Position numbers and translations under genes: made by a program. From positions 124,001-188,000 of the forward strand of contig CASFII010000006.1 of NCBI GenBank assembly GCA_949294735.1: a stretch of 64,000 bases of DNA, written 5' to 3'. Positions within the stretch are counted from its first letter, which is position 1, and each line of letters opens with the position of its first letter. Under the pieces are notes generated by a model. It saw nothing but the letters and a program-made list of their open reading frames with translations, did not search any database and was not told the origin of the DNA. The DNA is from an uncultured Coriobacteriaceae bacterium. GTDB taxonomy: Bacteria; Actinomycetota; Coriobacteriia; Coriobacteriales; Eggerthellaceae. This document shows, piece by piece, positions 63,721 through 64,000 of this stretch.

Positions 63721-64000
63721 CTACTTAGACCTCATAAGCGTTTGCTTTAACGCAGTCGGGGTTTCAAGCACCTTAAGGCAACCCGTCACCACGTTGGTAA
63801 GCGCAGTGTCACTCGTCCAAACAGGAATTTCCAGCTCACGGCTTAAATAGCGATCCAAGCCAGAGAGCAGACCGCCACCACCTGTAAGTAGAATACCGTT
63901 TTGAATAATATCGCTTGCAAGGTCAGGATTGGTTTTCTTAAATGTTTCCTTGATGTGCAGTACCATTTCTTCGCAGGGTGCTTGTAAGGCTGCGCGCACG
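63721..64000 (-). CDS. mreB: rod-shape determining protein MreB, C-terminal part
   Basis: Actin-like filament protein guiding elongation. Only the last 92 or so residues are in the window; the rest is beyond the right edge. The visible part contains GILLTGGGGLLSGLDRYL, the ATPase-fold adenosine-binding motif, and the end VVTGCLKVLETP. It ends 13 bases before mreC, so it is the first known gene of the mreBCD-mrdA-rodA group. Confidence 0.95.
   Translation of the reverse strand, partial: VRAALQAPCEEMVLHIKETFKKTNPDLASDIIQNGILLTGGGGLLSGLDRYLSRELEIPVWTSDTALTNVVTGCLKVLETPTALKQTLMRSK

Overview
This 64 kb window is a dense, ordinary-looking chromosomal segment: 61 protein genes (two cut by the window edges) and one tRNA. 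I see no insertion sequence, prophage, CRISPR array or rRNA. Gene content and order suggest a low- to mid-GC, probably anaerobic Gram-positive actinomycete, most likely class Coriobacteriia (an Eggerthella/Cryptobacterium-like organism). The reasons are the rimP-nusA-rnpM-infB-rbfA block, the mreB-mreC-mreD-PBP2-rodA block followed by the radical-SAM pair TIGR03960/TIGR03936, the cmk-plsC-ispH block, the non-mevalonate IspH, rubredoxin and a flavin reductase with a cysteine cluster. The taxon is an inference; no 16S gene is present.

Layout. 1-8 kb: start of fmt, then def and dnaG; divergent dgt; rubredoxin and rnhA; a lone iron-sulfur flavoprotein. 5.6-14 kb: a translation/transcription operon reading right to left (rimP, nusA, rnpM, infB, rbfA, nrnA, truB, ribF). 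14-21 kb: trxA and a patatin lipase on the plus strand, then thrS, a zinc-ribbon membrane protein and valS. 21-25 kb: tig-clpP-clpX proteostasis genes. 25-30 kb: queD, a zinc-ribbon coiled-coil protein, a Nif3-like protein, cysteine desulfurase, rpe, a small membrane protein and ogt. 30-42 kb: plsY, der, a DUF512 radical-SAM protein, ispH, plsC, cmk, aroA, tyrA, rluB, scpB, scpA, a site-2 protease and trmL. 42-46 kb: an ABC-F protein, a PPOX-fold flavoprotein and pheA.

45.7-54.3 kb is the least conventional part: mntP, a MutY-like glycosylase without the [4Fe-4S] cysteines, an Rrf2 regulator that has cluster cysteines, a large protein with a degenerate AAA+ domain, a HAD phosphatase and a two-subunit ABC exporter. 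54.3-55.0 kb is the main non-coding stretch. It holds tRNA-Asp(GTC), a G-rich degenerate repeat, and a roughly 240 bp imperfect inverted repeat whose outer end overlaps a stop codon. 55-64 kb carries the radical-SAM pair, a DUF697-like protein and the rod-shape/cell-wall genes, ending in mreB.

Fifty-five of 61 genes lie on the minus strand. The six plus-strand genes (dgt, flavoprotein, trxA, patatin, ogt, pheA) occur singly or as one short pair. Readable promoters often show an extended -10 (TGn-TATAAT) with a poor -35, and two genes look leaderless. I do not see a clear multi-gene system of a new kind. The best candidates for something undescribed are the pseudo-AAA+/Rrf2/MutY-like gene set, the cysteine-rich tail on NusA and the inverted-repeat element beside tRNA-Asp.
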